This document shows, piece by piece, positions 1 through 11,055 of a stretch of DNA of 64,000 bases (its first letter is position 1; each line of letters begins with the position of its first letter). The position numbers and the translations under genes are program-made. The notes under the pieces are model-generated. The model worked only from the letters and a program-made list of their open reading frames with translations, was not told where the DNA came from and ran no database searches. Origin of the DNA: Nyssa sinensis (lineage: Eukaryota; Streptophyta; Magnoliopsida; Cornales; Nyssaceae); contig CM018048.1 of the NCBI GenBank assembly GCA_008638375.1, positions 2,250,642 to 2,314,641 on the forward strand. The letters run 5' to 3'.

Positions 1-88
1 CCCAAAGCATTAATTTGAGGTCCAATTCAAGTCTTAGTGACAAACAACATAAATATAGATTCTGAGATCAAGAGGTCAGGATGCTTAC

Positions 89-752
89 CTGGTTTGAAGA
101 AGACTGAGAGACCAAAGTCGGTGGCCTTCAACGGTGAGTCCTCATCCGTACTCAAGAACAAGAAATTCTCAGGCTTCAAATCCCTATGCATCACTCCCAT
201 GGAATGACAATTGTGCACAACAGTCACGATCTGGCGGCACAAACTGGCAGCAGCACTCTCAGAGTAGTGTCCTTTCGTGATAATCCGATCGAAGAGCTCG
301 CCACCGGCACAGAGCTCCATGACCAAATTGACCGATTGGCGGTCCTCATAGGCGCCCTTCAACTCGACGATGTTGCGGTGACCAGTGAGGTGGTGCATGA
401 TCTGGACCTCGCGGCGGACATCCTCGACGTCATCCTTTTTAACGAGCTTGCGAGTGGCGATGGACTTGCAGGCGAATTGCTCTTTGGTCACTTTGTGGGT
501 CACGAGGTGGGTGATGCCGAATTGGCCTCGGCCGAGCTCGCGGCCGAAAATGTAGGTGGAGCGGGCGTCTTCCATTGGGCGGCCGAGGACGCGGCCGACG
601 CCTGAGAGCGGGCGAGGGACGGCGGTGGTGGATGGGGGTTGGGTGGGGTGGATGTTGAGGCCTTCGGAAGGTGGATGTCGAGGCCATGAGCTGCCGCCGG
701 CGTCTGGGAGGGGTTCGTTTTGGGCAGAGGGTAAGCGATTGGAGTTACCCAT
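89..752 (-). CDS. CPK3-like: Calcium-dependent protein kinase, CPK3-like, first coding exon (partial gene)
   Basis: This exon encodes the variable N-terminus and the N-terminal two thirds of the kinase domain of a plant CDPK, a Ser/Thr kinase activated by Ca2+ through C-terminal EF hands. The start ATG is at 752 and reads MGNSNR, a potential N-myristoylation site with no neighbouring Cys for palmitoylation. Visible kinase motifs are the glycine loop GRGQFG (res. 74-79), the catalytic Lys in ACKS (96), HRDLKPEN (189-196) and DFG (212-214). The exon ends after FFKPG at a clear donor (AG|GTAAG read on the minus strand, exon edge at 89), a common exon boundary in this family. The rest of the kinase domain, the autoinhibitory junction and the EF hands lie beyond the left edge. 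The core ([37 protein letters not shown]) is closest to CPK3-type group II CDPKs as I recall them; the subgroup is inference. Confidence 0.93.
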
Positions 753-976
753 GTGTCGTTGAAGTCGATGTATGTGTAAAGAGTCAAGACGGAAGATAGA
801 GATACACGCGGGCCTGGTCTCAGATTCTGCAACGAGGTGAATTTGACCTCATACACACCTCTCTTTATTTATTATTCAATTTTACCATGAAGTTTTACAT
901 TTATTTCTTGTATTCATACAACTTTTATTACAATTGTCAACAGATTGCCATGAACATAAATCGTAAATTTATTTTT
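753..976. other. CDPK 5' flank / probable 5' UTR and promoter
   Basis: The first ~100 bases upstream of the CDPK ATG are of mixed composition and probably 5' UTR. Beyond about 850 the sequence becomes AT-rich. I see no unambiguous TATA box, so no transcription start is proposed. Confidence 0.35.
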
Positions 977-1529
977 ACTATAATTACAGTGTAAAAATAC
1001 TAAAAACATTTTTAAAATAATTTTTTTAATCCAAAAAATTCACAATACATTTTTTTTTATTTAAAAAGTTCCGCAAAAAAAAAAATTTAATACAAAAAGT
1101 CTAACTGTTAACTTTTATTTTAACACTGTTAAAAAATATTTCTCATTATACTAAAATGACTTTCAAGATATATTTAAAAAAAATTAAAAAATATATAAAA
1201 TAAGTTTTTCAATTCTAAAAAATCATAATATTTTATAAAGTAAAATTTTATATTTTAGGCATTTTAGATAAATAAAAAATGTTATGTTTTATTTTTTAGA
1301 TTAAAGAATTTGTTTTATCTATTATTTAATATTTTTTAAAATATATATTGAAGGTTATTTTTGTCTAATTAATAATATTTTTTAACGGTATTAAGATAGA
1401 AGTTAATAATTAGACTTTTTGTATTAATTTTTTTTTTTTGGTTCTTTTAAATAGAAAAAATATATCATAAACTTTTTATATTGAAAATATTATTTTAAGA
1501 ATTTTTTAGTATTTTTTAGTAATTATAGT
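977..1529. mobile_element. Long inverted-repeat (foldback-type) MITE, copy 1
   Basis: The two halves are imperfect reverse complements over about 200 bp each. The tips are an exact 11-bp inverted repeat, ACTATAATTAC (977-987) and GTAATTATAGT (1519-1529). The arms share AATACAAAAAGTCTAA, CCGTTAAAAAATATT-like and CTTTCAAGATATA-like blocks in opposite orientation around a ~100-bp AT-rich centre. No coding capacity. A related copy lies at about 47833-48385. The superfamily cannot be assigned because no convincing target duplication is visible. Confidence 0.7.
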
Positions 1530-3761
1530 CACTTTCTTTGTAATATCTAATAATTATTAAGACTTTTCCTATGATATTTAAAAAATAAGAAAGTTTTATG
1601 TAATATACAAAAATATTTTTGTCATGTAAAAAAAATTAGTTGAACAACAAATTTTGTACAGGTGAAAAATCTGTATATATTATAGCTGAGAAGAAGTTAA
1701 TGTAATTTTAAAGAATACAAAAAAGTTATTTTTTAGAAATTTAATATTTTATGCATTTAAAGATATAATTGTCAAACCCTTTTTTATTTGAAAGCTTTAG
1801 TGATAATTAAGTTAAAATATAATCCAAAAAATTGTAACCATAGAAGTCCCTTATTATTTTTTTAACAAAATTGTCCTTCTATATAAACTCGCTAATTCGC
1901 ATAGCACACTAACACATCCCTTCTTTTTTGCTTTTAAATTTTAAAATTAAATAATTTACGACATATAAATATGTTTTTTTTATAAAACTTATATATTTGG
2001 ACTAAAAATAAAAATTTGTCAAATAAGATTCATATTGCATATGAATTTTTTTAAAAAAAACAGTATTTATAAAGTGTAATTAGTACATAGAACAAAGAAA
2101 TTTCTCAATTTTATAGATAGAGAAATTTCTATCTAGTTTAAATAAAGAAAAATCATTAGACGCATTTTAATAGTACGTGAAAATTTTTATCTTCCTTAAG
2201 AAAGTGATTATACTCCAACATTGATAAAACAAACAAAATTAGATAGAAGAAAATAATACACAACTATTTTTTACTTAAGGACTTGTTTGGGAAAGGTTAG
2301 AATTGGTTCTATAAAATACAAATAAACTAGTTTTAAATTTTTTGTTGTTTGGTAAGTACCTTTTAACAGTATATTGGTTCATATCCGATCCTAAAAAATA
2401 CTTAAAACCTGAACAAAGTCAAACCAGAGAAGAGTTGGTTACCAGATAATTAAATGGAAGTGGTTCTGACTTGATCTAATTTGAAGAATTCCCCAATAGC
2501 TCCTAACAATCAGCAATAGAGAAATTTCCATGTCAAGCAAACAGAAAAATTCCTCAATCTGAAGTGAAGATACCCACACCCACAGTTTAGTTGTATAAGT
2601 CCTCCTACAAGTAATTAATTTTCACCATTGAGTTACAATCTAGGAAGCAAAGAGTCTTAAATCCATTTTATGCTAGTTGTTGAGAGGTAAGATCATTAGG
2701 GCAGAAGTACTTTATTAATGACTTTCTCGAGGACACATCTGCCCTAAAACAAAAACAAGTAGGCCTCACCAGTCATATGAATCACATCAAATGTAGCCTT
2801 CGCCTTCTATTTGGCTTCTCATTTTGATTTTAAATTAGTGTTTTCAATGGTGAAGAAACTAAATTTTGAAGTTACTAACGTGAAGGAGTTCAAGATGAAA
2901 ATGCAAGGAGCTTTGGAAGGGTGTAAGGGAAGTTATCAATGACTACAAAGGTGAAAGATGTTCAAGGTGGCACTAGAGGTTGTGGTTGTTGAATTCTCGA
3001 AGTCTGCCATATGGAGGTTGCTATTAAGGTGATGAACATTGGTATGTAATGTGATGGTGAAGTTATCGAGCTTTAGAGGTCTTTAAGTGCTATTCAGTTG
3101 TCTTTCTCTTTCTAGCATTTTGAAGATTCAATGGAAGTAAAAGCCCAGTGATACAAACAATATAATGGACACAATTGATTTGTATCCAACACTGGACATT
3201 TTATACATTATTTTTCTTAATGTGAATTTTTTTCTCTCTAACCCATGGCCATTATTCACTATCAAGTAAGGATACGAAAGATCCAAGATTAATCATGACA
3301 TTGTCGATAAGATAATTATTCATGGCCCACTCTTTGGATAATACTGGTTGATCAAAAGGCCGAGACTAGTACGAAGAAATTGACATATCATTGTTGCAAG
3401 TATATGTATAGTCCCTCTTTGTACCATCAATAAATGTTTGAAGCTTATTACAGTCGATTCCTATGAAACTCGAGTTGTAAACAATCCTAATACAACTCTA
3501 AAATATTTTTTCTTATTTTTAAGGTCTCATATTTGTCCTACATCACACATACTAACTCTTCAATTCTATAATCTATTAGTGCATATCATTTTGTTTCCAC
3601 CTCCTTAATCATCATTTGCCATCATCAACTTTGGAATCTCTTTGAGGTTTGCTTGTGAAAGTGTTTGGAGTTCCTTAAACATTGGAATAATCTATACAGT
3701 GGGTGGTGTTGAATCACAATTTGAAAAATAAAGAAAGAATAAAGGTTTTCATTGTTAGAAT
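1530..3761. other. AT-rich intergenic spacer
   Basis: No supported gene. The stretch is AT-rich with short poly-A and poly-T runs. One short plus-strand stretch near 2849-2943 reads as a plausible but very short peptide and is not supported as a gene. Confidence 0.5.
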
Positions 3762-3925
3762 GATATGGTAGCATTAATGGCCTTCAAGTGGTCCTCGTCG
3801 ATGTCGATCCAAGTGGTTTTTTGAATGGATGGAGTCTTTCTTCTTTAAGCCTATGCTCTTGGAGAGGCATCTCTTACACTCTTGATGATGATAGAGTTAT
3901 TGCTTCCCAATCTTACCAATGCCAC
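3762..3925 (+). pseudogene. BRI1-like LRR receptor kinase pseudogene, N-terminal fragment
   Basis: Conceptual translation gives the N-terminal LRR cap of plant LRR receptor kinases: an ALMAFKWSS segment, then after a 1-base frame change VDPSGFLNGWS, CSWRGIS and a DDDRVIA segment. The order AFKxSS - DPxGFLxxW - CSWxGxxC - RVxALNL is the signature of LRRNT_2 domains, and the spacing is closest to BRI1-like (BRL) receptors. A frameshift near 3790 and loss of the second cap Cys (reads ISY) show decay. The sequence stops at 3925 where a large retroelement is inserted. Across that insertion the reading resumes at 10873 in an LRR frame (LTNAT then LHLSDLMALSSLTY). The family is confident from the motifs; the exact subfamily is inference. 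Confidence 0.65.
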
Positions 3926-5054
3926 TGTCACACCCCGAATTCCAACGAACCCGAGGCGCGAGTAACGAGACAAAAGAAATTAAAAATAATAAAGAAATAA
4001 GGACGATTAAGTATAATCTCATACATTCCGTACACCATTCTGATACATACGCAAGGTCTAGTCCATTTGTTCACAATATACAAAATAAGATACAATCTCG
4101 GGCTTAAGCCCTTGTACAATATCAAAAGCGCCCCTTGGGCCTAACATAGTCCCTAATCAAATCATCTCCACATCTCGTACAGTTGGGACATCATCTGAAA
4201 TGTTTGCCCCATTAAAGGGGTCAGCTCAACATGTTGGTACAATATAATGCTAATGCAAGAAACAAAACTAAGGTCGTGGCATGTACAAGTGTACAGTTAT
4301 TTCTATATGGCATTCGATATCATGATGGCAGTATATGAACAGTATACAGTATATGAGCAGCATGCGTGACACACCCATGCAACTCTATGCCACCCATGTC
4401 TCATGATACAGCCCTTCCCCGCTGGCATGAGTACCGCCAAATATGTCTCGCTTCACGGTCCGGAATCCGTCAGGCTCGCAAGTACCTAATGGTCGATTTT
4501 GGGTTTTTCACTACAAGATCTGCACCCTCATAATGCAAAGCACCAAGTGCTTAACTCACGCCATGTCCAAGGAATCACACTATGCCAATATGCTCTGATT
4601 TCATCATATCACGATATAATCTCAATGATGCATCTCATTCATACATAAAACATGCTCTTAACCACATATTTCATAATGTCAACAGTTCTCAAAACATATA
4701 ATTCTCACACTACGCTAACACATACGATATACACATAATCATCATCCATATCATCACCCAACTTTAACAAGATAGCATGAAGCACATAAACATGTGAACA
4801 ATCAAGGCAGCAGAACAAGTATTCCTAATCTCAATTCTATTTCTTACTTAGCATAATATATCGTACCTGATAATCGACCTCAAACAGGGAGAGTGTACTC
4901 GTAGTATAGTGGAATCACTGTAAGAACACCGAAGGTCAGATCACCTTCTCTTTGCCTTTCCGTGTCCCTAAAATCATAACATGAGACTCAGTTCAATTGT
5001 TACTTAAATTATGCTATTCATCAAATTTTATGTCTTTATCTTATAAGTTTCTAT

Positions 5055-5450
5055 TTGGTCAAATTAGACTCTACTATTGAGTCCGAGACATCGAAGAAAA
5101 TAAGTTTAGGTTTTCGTAGAACTCAATTCGGACATCTGGGTTCAAAAGGACAAAACAGTCATTTTGCACTTTTTATGGGTCCTTACACTTCGAGACTTCT
5201 TTTCACAAATTGGACTCCACGGTTGAGTCCGGAATGCTCGAAATAATAAAGTTTCACTATTTGTTTACTTAATTTGGAGTTCGTTTGACTGCGTTTCCAA
5301 TCCAGGGGCATTTTGGTAATTTTAAAGGTTACTACGGGTCTTTTATTTTTCGGGATCCCGTCTCATAAAACGGACCTCACCATTGGCCTCAGAATGGCCG
5401 AGATAGTCAAAATACACTAATGACTTGTCCCATTTGGACTCCGGGTTATT
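5055..5450 (+). repeat. Degenerate ~165-bp tandem repeats with hairpin core in element A
   Basis: Three successive units each carry a dyad in which GACTC and GAGTC flank a 7-base loop (best copy GGACTCCACGGTTGAGTCC at 5213-5231), followed by a cgaaataxtxaaa-like block and then a ggcattttggtaattt-like block. The third unit has a decayed dyad. Equivalent units occur in elements B, C and (inverted) D. Confidence 0.6.
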
Positions 5451-7229
5451 TTAGAATATTTAAATAATTAAATTAATTAATTAATTAATTAATTTAATTA
5501 ATATTTATTAATATTTTATTCTGGAGGGGTCAAAACATAATTTCTCATAAGTTTAGGGGTCAAAGTGCAATTCCTGAAAGTTCTGGGTCAATTTTCAATT
5601 ATCAAAAAGTTCAGGGGTAAAATTGTAAATTCTAATTCTCCTATTCCTAATTCGGACAACCAAACAAGGATCAACCTACAACAGGGATAAGATATCCCTG
5701 TTCTTATTTGATTCAGATTTCCAATTTCTCAAGTCTACAAACAAACATTCCCAATGTCACATCCCCCTTACCCACCCTGTGCGGATTAGGGGCATGCAAC
5801 CGGCCAGTTAGGCACCCATCGGTTTTTTTTTTTTTTTTGAAATCCAAATGCCGACGGTAATCCTAACCACAGGCCATTCATCAGAAACATCCAAGTACAA
5901 TGCATTCAATTAATATAAGTTGCAGCGGAACTAAGGGAATGCATAACACCTTGGCAGAGCCATTAATACATCCATGGTTAACTATTACATCATTGTCCTA
6001 CAAAAGATACGAGTCTTAGGTTTCAGTACATCATATTCAAAAATGGAGTTAGGTACAAAAATGGTTGATTCATGAGTTCTTCAAAATAGTGCTCCGGGTC
6101 TCCAACCCGCTAATCCTGATTGCTGGGTCCCTCACCTGAAAAATGTTAGGGAAGGGGTGAGCTTTAAAAAGCCCAGTGAGTAACACGGGTCCCCTATCAT
6201 GGGTTTCAAACCATTGTTGTTTATAAAACAGGTGGTTGAATCAGGCATTTCAGATGATATAGTTAAATCCGTATATTTGAACAATATTTAAAAACAGGAA
6301 TACAGTCAAAACATCAGAGCAACAGAACAGTTCAATAATGAGCGGAGCAGAACAGTATAACAGGATAACAGTACAGTATGCACAATTTAAACAGTGCAAT
6401 ATGCTCATATAGTGTTCAAGTCTGAATTTGGTACCATGAGTCAGTTGTTCTTTTAGTAAAAACAAGGATAATTTCATTTCAATACGGAACAGTGAAATCG
6501 GACAGGATAAAATATAGTCATGCATTGAGTAGAAGCATGAAAGACAGTATATCAGTAGGAACAGTACAGTACAGTATTTAAAAAAAATACAATAACTAGA
6601 CGGTGTACTTATACACCAATTCAGGAGTCTAGGTTACTCACCTTGTGCGGTAACGAGACTTAACTGAGAAGCCTTTCTCTTCTTCTTATCCTTCTTTATC
6701 CTAGAAAATTTATGAACATTTCGTAAATCTCACATGAATCTTAACTTGGTTTATTTTAATTCAAAATTCAACCTGAGTTAGACTATCTCGCTGTCTATGT
6801 GTTTTTATGATAATTGAAATTCACCTTTGCACCCACTCTTTCAGGGTTTCCGTGTCTTCTTGTTTCTTTAATTTAGCCTCTGCGACCATTGCCTTGGTAC
6901 GCATTTTGTATATAAACGGTCGAACGGACACTACCTCGGTTGTTTTGGCTATCCTTATGTGCCGTTCGATAATCTTTTGTTGCCACAATAGTTGTCGTAT
7001 GAACTCCTGTTGCTTCTTGTCAGCTAGTCTTTCGGCTTTAGACATAATGGTAAATTTCTTGTTTTTCCCTTCCATGACTGGCTTGAGTTTTTATCCTATA
7101 GCAAAATCCCAAGATGTCAGGATGTGTACTACCTCTAGGCAGTCCGATCATGAAATTATTTAAGCTTTCATTGGGTTAGTTTTTAGTTCATTCGGATGTT
7201 ATCTAACTTGATACAGGGCTAGGGGTATT

Positions 7230-7640
7230 TTGGTCATTTCACAGTTGTGAAGCTTGATTCCGATTTGTCATCCGATCACGTGTATAGTCCCATACGTGTC
7301 AGGGTTTCTACTGTTTTCAGTTTCGTCTCAATCGGACTTGGTTTGGGTTCTAAACAGTGTCAGGGGCAGTTTGGTAATTTCGTGTGTTGTATTTTTCGGC
7401 ACTTTATCTGCTAATACGGACCTTACCGTTGAGTTCGGAATGTCCGACATAGTCAAAATAGACTATCTTTTAGTTGTATTTGGGTTCGGGTATCATCAGG
7501 GGTAGTACGGTCATTTACTCTTACGTGTCTGTATTTTTTGGAACTTAATTTCCCAAATTGGACTCCGCCATTGAGTCCAGAATGTTTGAAATAGTGGAAA
7601 TACACTATTCATTTGACTTATTTGGACTTTATTTGGACTT
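7230..7640 (+). repeat. Degenerate dyad-containing tandem repeats in element B
   Basis: Units with a dyad core, for example GGACTCCGCCATTGAGTCC (7560-7578) and a diverged copy near 7420-7440, each followed by an xxGAAATAGTxxAAATA block and a ggtaattt- or ggtcattt-like block. They are homologous in order to the repeats in element A. Confidence 0.55.
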
Positions 7641-9282
7641 CATTTGACCTATTAATGACCTAGGGGTAATTTGGTCATTTTTATTTAATTAATAAATTAA
7701 TTAAATAATTTAATTTATTATTTATTTAATTATCAGGGGTATAAATGGATTAGAATTCCAGAATCTGGGCCAGAGTCTAATTTTCCATAACTGTTGGGGT
7801 TATTTTGTAATTTCAGAAATCATTTGGGGTTAAATTGGAATTAAACAAACTATGGGTTCAAACCCTTTGGTTTTAGAGTTCACTGTTTGAACCGGTCCAA
7901 AATTCAGAAAGCCAACAGGTTCACTGTCTTCAGGAAAACCGGGATAACATATCCCAGTTATCCTGATTTGGGCCTTATCCGTGATCAGGTTAACCTAAAA
8001 AAATCCTGATTTAATTTATTATCCGAGGAGCCAAACAGGCCGGAGTTCAATTTAATTTAAAACAGAAAACCCTAAACGGTGCCGTTCCAATTATTGCGGT
8101 GGCATGCTTACTGCCTGACATGTGTCCGAGTCGACTCGGCCCAACTCGAATGAGTTGGCGAGTCAACTCCATCGTCCCCAACCAATCTACGTACTGTAGC
8201 CCTACTTCTGCAGATTTTCTTCTTCTATTTCGTGATGTTTCAAGGGTTGTTTTCAATCTGATTTGATCCAAATCGGTTCCTGGTCGTCATGCCATCACTT
8301 TGGCATTGGTTTCATGGGTCGAATCAAGCTCAATGGCTCGATATGTGGAGGAATAACGGAGACGATAATCCGGCTGTTAAACCCTCATTTTGGAACCATT
8401 TTTGATGTGGTTTGTTGCTTTGTGACCCTTATGTCGTGGGCTTGAGATCCCCATTACGAACGTTCGGTGTAGGAGTCGATTGCAAGGTCCGGGGTTCAAA
8501 CCCGAGACCTGCATCTTCGGTTTTGGGGGTTTAAACCTAGATTTCTAGGTCACGGATGAGGTTTTCCAAGGTTCCACAAAGTCCTATTTTATGTTTTGAT
8601 CATCCAAAGTTCGGTTGGTTGAGGTCGGATCAGACCTGCAACCTCAAGGTCCATCAATGGCGGTTTGCTGCGGGTTTGGGTTTTTGGGGCAGTTTTATGG
8701 GTTCAAATCATTCGTAAACAACCCAGTTCTCATTGTTAAACTATTGTACATGCATCAACAGTCCAAAAGCAACAAAACAATAGCCAAAAATTCAAGAGAA
8801 AAATTTCCAAAAATTTTTGAAAAACTGACCTTCGAACAGTGGTTCCCTCACTGGTTATGCTCAAACAGAATCTCAACAGCTGGTTTTTGATCCTCCCCCC
8901 GTGCACTCCCAGTCCTTAGCCCCTTCAATGGATTTCCACAACTCAAGCTTTCTCTCTAACTTCCTCTCTCTAACCCACTTTCTCTCTCTATAAAATCAGC
9001 ATTACAAGTCTCTCTACAGTTCTGATCTTTCCTCCATGCATATATGGAGATTGTATATCAATAATCAAATTTTTTTCTTGATGTTTCATCTCCCCCAAGT
9101 GCATGATGGGTTTGCATGCAATTTGGTTGGGAGGAGATGTAATCATGGTGGGATAGGCATGATGGGCTATAGCATAGGGTGATGCATGCTGATGTGTTGC
9201 ATGCTTGGTTATTGGTCACTTTGGGGAGAGGCCAAATCTGATTGCTATTTAAATATATATCTTTGCATATATATGCACAAAG

Positions 9283-9362
9283 GTGCTCTTAGCTTAGTTG
9301 GTAAATTTTTGGTAACCCAAATTCTGCCTAGGTTGGTCAAGGGATCAAATCCTCTTGGCCAC
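9283..9362 (+). repeat. tRNA-like / SINE-head sequence inside element B
   Basis: It contains a perfect RNA polymerase III A-box match, TAGCTTAGTTGG (9290-9301), and about 45 bases later a B-box-like GGGATCAAATCC. The sequence around them does not fold into a good tRNA cloverleaf, and it is followed by a T-rich run. It is probably the head of a tRNA-derived SINE or a tRNA-like module; it is not annotated as a tRNA gene. Confidence 0.4.
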
Positions 9363-10579
9363 ATTTTTGGTCTTTTTCTCATATTTCGGGCTTAGGCCCT
9401 GTTTGGCTGCGCATTAATGCAGTTTCACTGTTTCCTTCCTAACTTTCAATTTGTAACTTATTTTTTGACGCGGTTTCTTCCAGTCAACTCCTAGTTAGGT
9501 TAGCTTCAGTGTCTAAGGGTTCAGTGACAGTAATCAGTTTCTCAGATTTTTTTAAAATTTGCTAACATGGGTTTGGTCAGTGTTAAACAATTGATTTTAA
9601 ACAGTTAAATGCCAGATCAGATTTCAGAAAGAGTTTTTCATTACATAATTTAATAATTAAGTCTGGGGTGTTACACCCAATTTAGTTTTTAATTTAAAAC
9701 AAGAAGGCGACACGTGGCAGGGGCGGTTCACCCCCTCCCGAACGACCCGACCCAGGCCCGAAACAGTCTCCTTCTTCCCCCCGTTTTTCCGATGACGCAC
9801 AGTAGGGTTCCGGCGCCTTCTCCGGCGCCGGCGACCGATCTCCAGCGACTTTTTAGGGTTTTAAAAATGTGATTCTCCTCTATTTTTCGCGTAGATCCCA
9901 TATATATGCTTGGTTTTGGATTCAAATCATCAGGTTTTCATGAAATAGAGGGTCAACCCCTCGGTCAAATTTTCGGCCGACTCTATCCCCTTCATTTTTG
10001 TGACAGCTTGGTCACGGTTTTTCTCCCATTTTTATCCTAATGTATTTCTGCATTCAAGGGGACTATTTTCCCAACAACCAAGCAAGGTTTTGCACATAAA
10101 ATGTTAACCCAATCCCCCCATGACCGTGACTTGCAAATCCCCATTTCTCCCTCATCTCTCAACCATTTTCTTTCATTCTTTTTGCAAAATAACCCTTACA
10201 ACATGCTCCTTAAGATTCTATGCATCAAATAAATTATCATGCTTTAAAAAAAATAAAACAGAACTGGGTCACTCACCTCTTTTCTGAGTTTTTTTCTCTC
10301 TAGCCGTGCACCTCTTCCACCCTCTGGTTCCAAGCTCAAATCAAGCTTCACGATCTCTTCTCCCTTCCAGAACTCTCTCTCTCTCTTGCTTTCTGTTTTT
10401 CTTTCCTTTCTCACCTCCCAACCGAGACCATCATATACCCTAACACATCAAATCTCTCACGTTCCCCCACCACCAGCCACTTTTCTTGACGCTTTCCTCT
10501 CTATTTTAGCCAGCCTTGTTCTTCCCCAAATGCAGCTTTGCATTAAATGCAAAGCTGCCCCTATACATGCCTATATATA

Positions 10580-10825
10580 TATCACTCATCACACACACAC
10601 TAAAAACACACACACAGCCGACACCTCTCACACACTAGTTCAGTTGTAAACACACACACACACACATCCAGTTACACACACACACACTGCACTGTTACAC
10701 ACAATTATACATACCCATATACACATGCATGCACATATAAGATTCTACACATACATACTATACACATATATGATCCTTATGCACCAAAATTTAATAATAA
10801 TAATAATAATAATAATAATTTTAAT
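10580..10825. repeat. Microsatellites: (CA)n tracts and (AAT)n
   Basis: Interrupted CACA tracts run from about 10580 to 10690 and an AAT-repeat tract of about nine units from 10792 to 10820, all inside the 3' part of element A. Confidence 0.8.
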
Positions 10826-10872
10826 AACCAAGGAAAATTCTCATATAAAAAAAAAAATTTCGGGTTATTACA

Positions 10873-11055
10873 GCCACCATCATTGTCTGCCTTCACCTTT
10901 CCGATCTCATGGCCTTGTCCAGTCTCACCTATTTCTATTTTAAGCAGTAACTTCTTCTCTAGTGATATTTCGTCCAATAATGGGTTCTTGCAACTTTGAA
11001 ACCTTCGATTTATCAAACAACTTCTCTGAAAATAGATTGTTCGGTAGGGCTCATT
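10873..11055 (+). pseudogene. BRI1-like LRR receptor kinase pseudogene, continuation after element A
   Basis: Immediately after the element, translation in the shifted frames gives LRR-like text: LHLSDLMALSSLTY, a SSNFFSSDISSNNGF segment and an ETFDLSNNFSENRL segment. These are the first leucine-rich repeats expected after the N-terminal cap found at 3762-3925. At least two frame changes and an in-frame stop break it, and recognisable similarity fades after about 11050. No kinase domain is present in the window. The target duplication GCCAC falls inside the LTNAT codons, so the retroelement inserted into the gene or its remnant. Confidence 0.6.

Larger units (their letters stand above)
5755..9675 (+). 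mobile_element. Large solo-LTR-like element B, nested in element A
   Basis: It begins TGTCACATCCCCCTTACCCA, ends GTCTGGGGTGTTACA, is 3921 bp long and is flanked by identical 5-bp repeats CCCAA (5750-5754 and 9676-9680). It lies in the same orientation inside element A. No coding regions are recognised; ORFs of 60-120 codons in it show no family features. Internal landmarks shared with A, C and D are a tcacctgaaaaatg - cccagtgagtaac block near 6130-6190, the dyad repeats at 7090-7640, and AATTAATTAA palindromes near 7684-7730. A run rich in ACAGTA occurs at 6320-6580. Confidence 0.75.
3926..10872 (+). mobile_element. Large solo-LTR-like element A, interrupted by element B
   Basis: The element begins TGTCACACCCCGAATTC and ends GGGTTATTACA, and is flanked by identical 5-bp direct repeats GCCAC at 3921-3925 and 10873-10877. 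Removing nested element B and one copy of its target duplication leaves about 3021 bp. There is no internal second copy of the ends, no primer binding site next to an internal LTR end, and no gag or pol similarity, so this is best read as a solo LTR (or a non-coding derivative) rather than a full element. The terminal dinucleotides, 5-bp duplication and size fit LTRs of Ty3/gypsy type, perhaps the Tekay/Del group; that assignment is inference. It contains three degenerate ~165-bp repeats around 5055-5450 and an AATT-rich palindromic tract at 5462-5510. Confidence 0.75.

Noticed and set aside
186..605. 139-codon plus-strand ORF opposite the CDPK exon
   Set aside because: Shadow of a well-supported kinase exon on the minus strand; no domain of its own.
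2849..2943. Copia gag fragment (short peptide with KMKMQGALEG)
   Set aside because: About 30 residues, no continuation in any frame and no other copia features nearby.
6250..7505. ORFs inside element B (up to 118 codons)
   Set aside because: No gag, pol or other domain; located within a non-coding LTR-like repeat with tandem repeats.
8455..8520. tRNA gene suggested by GGGTTCAAACCC
   Set aside because: B-box-like only; no A-box at the right distance and no acceptor stem pairing.
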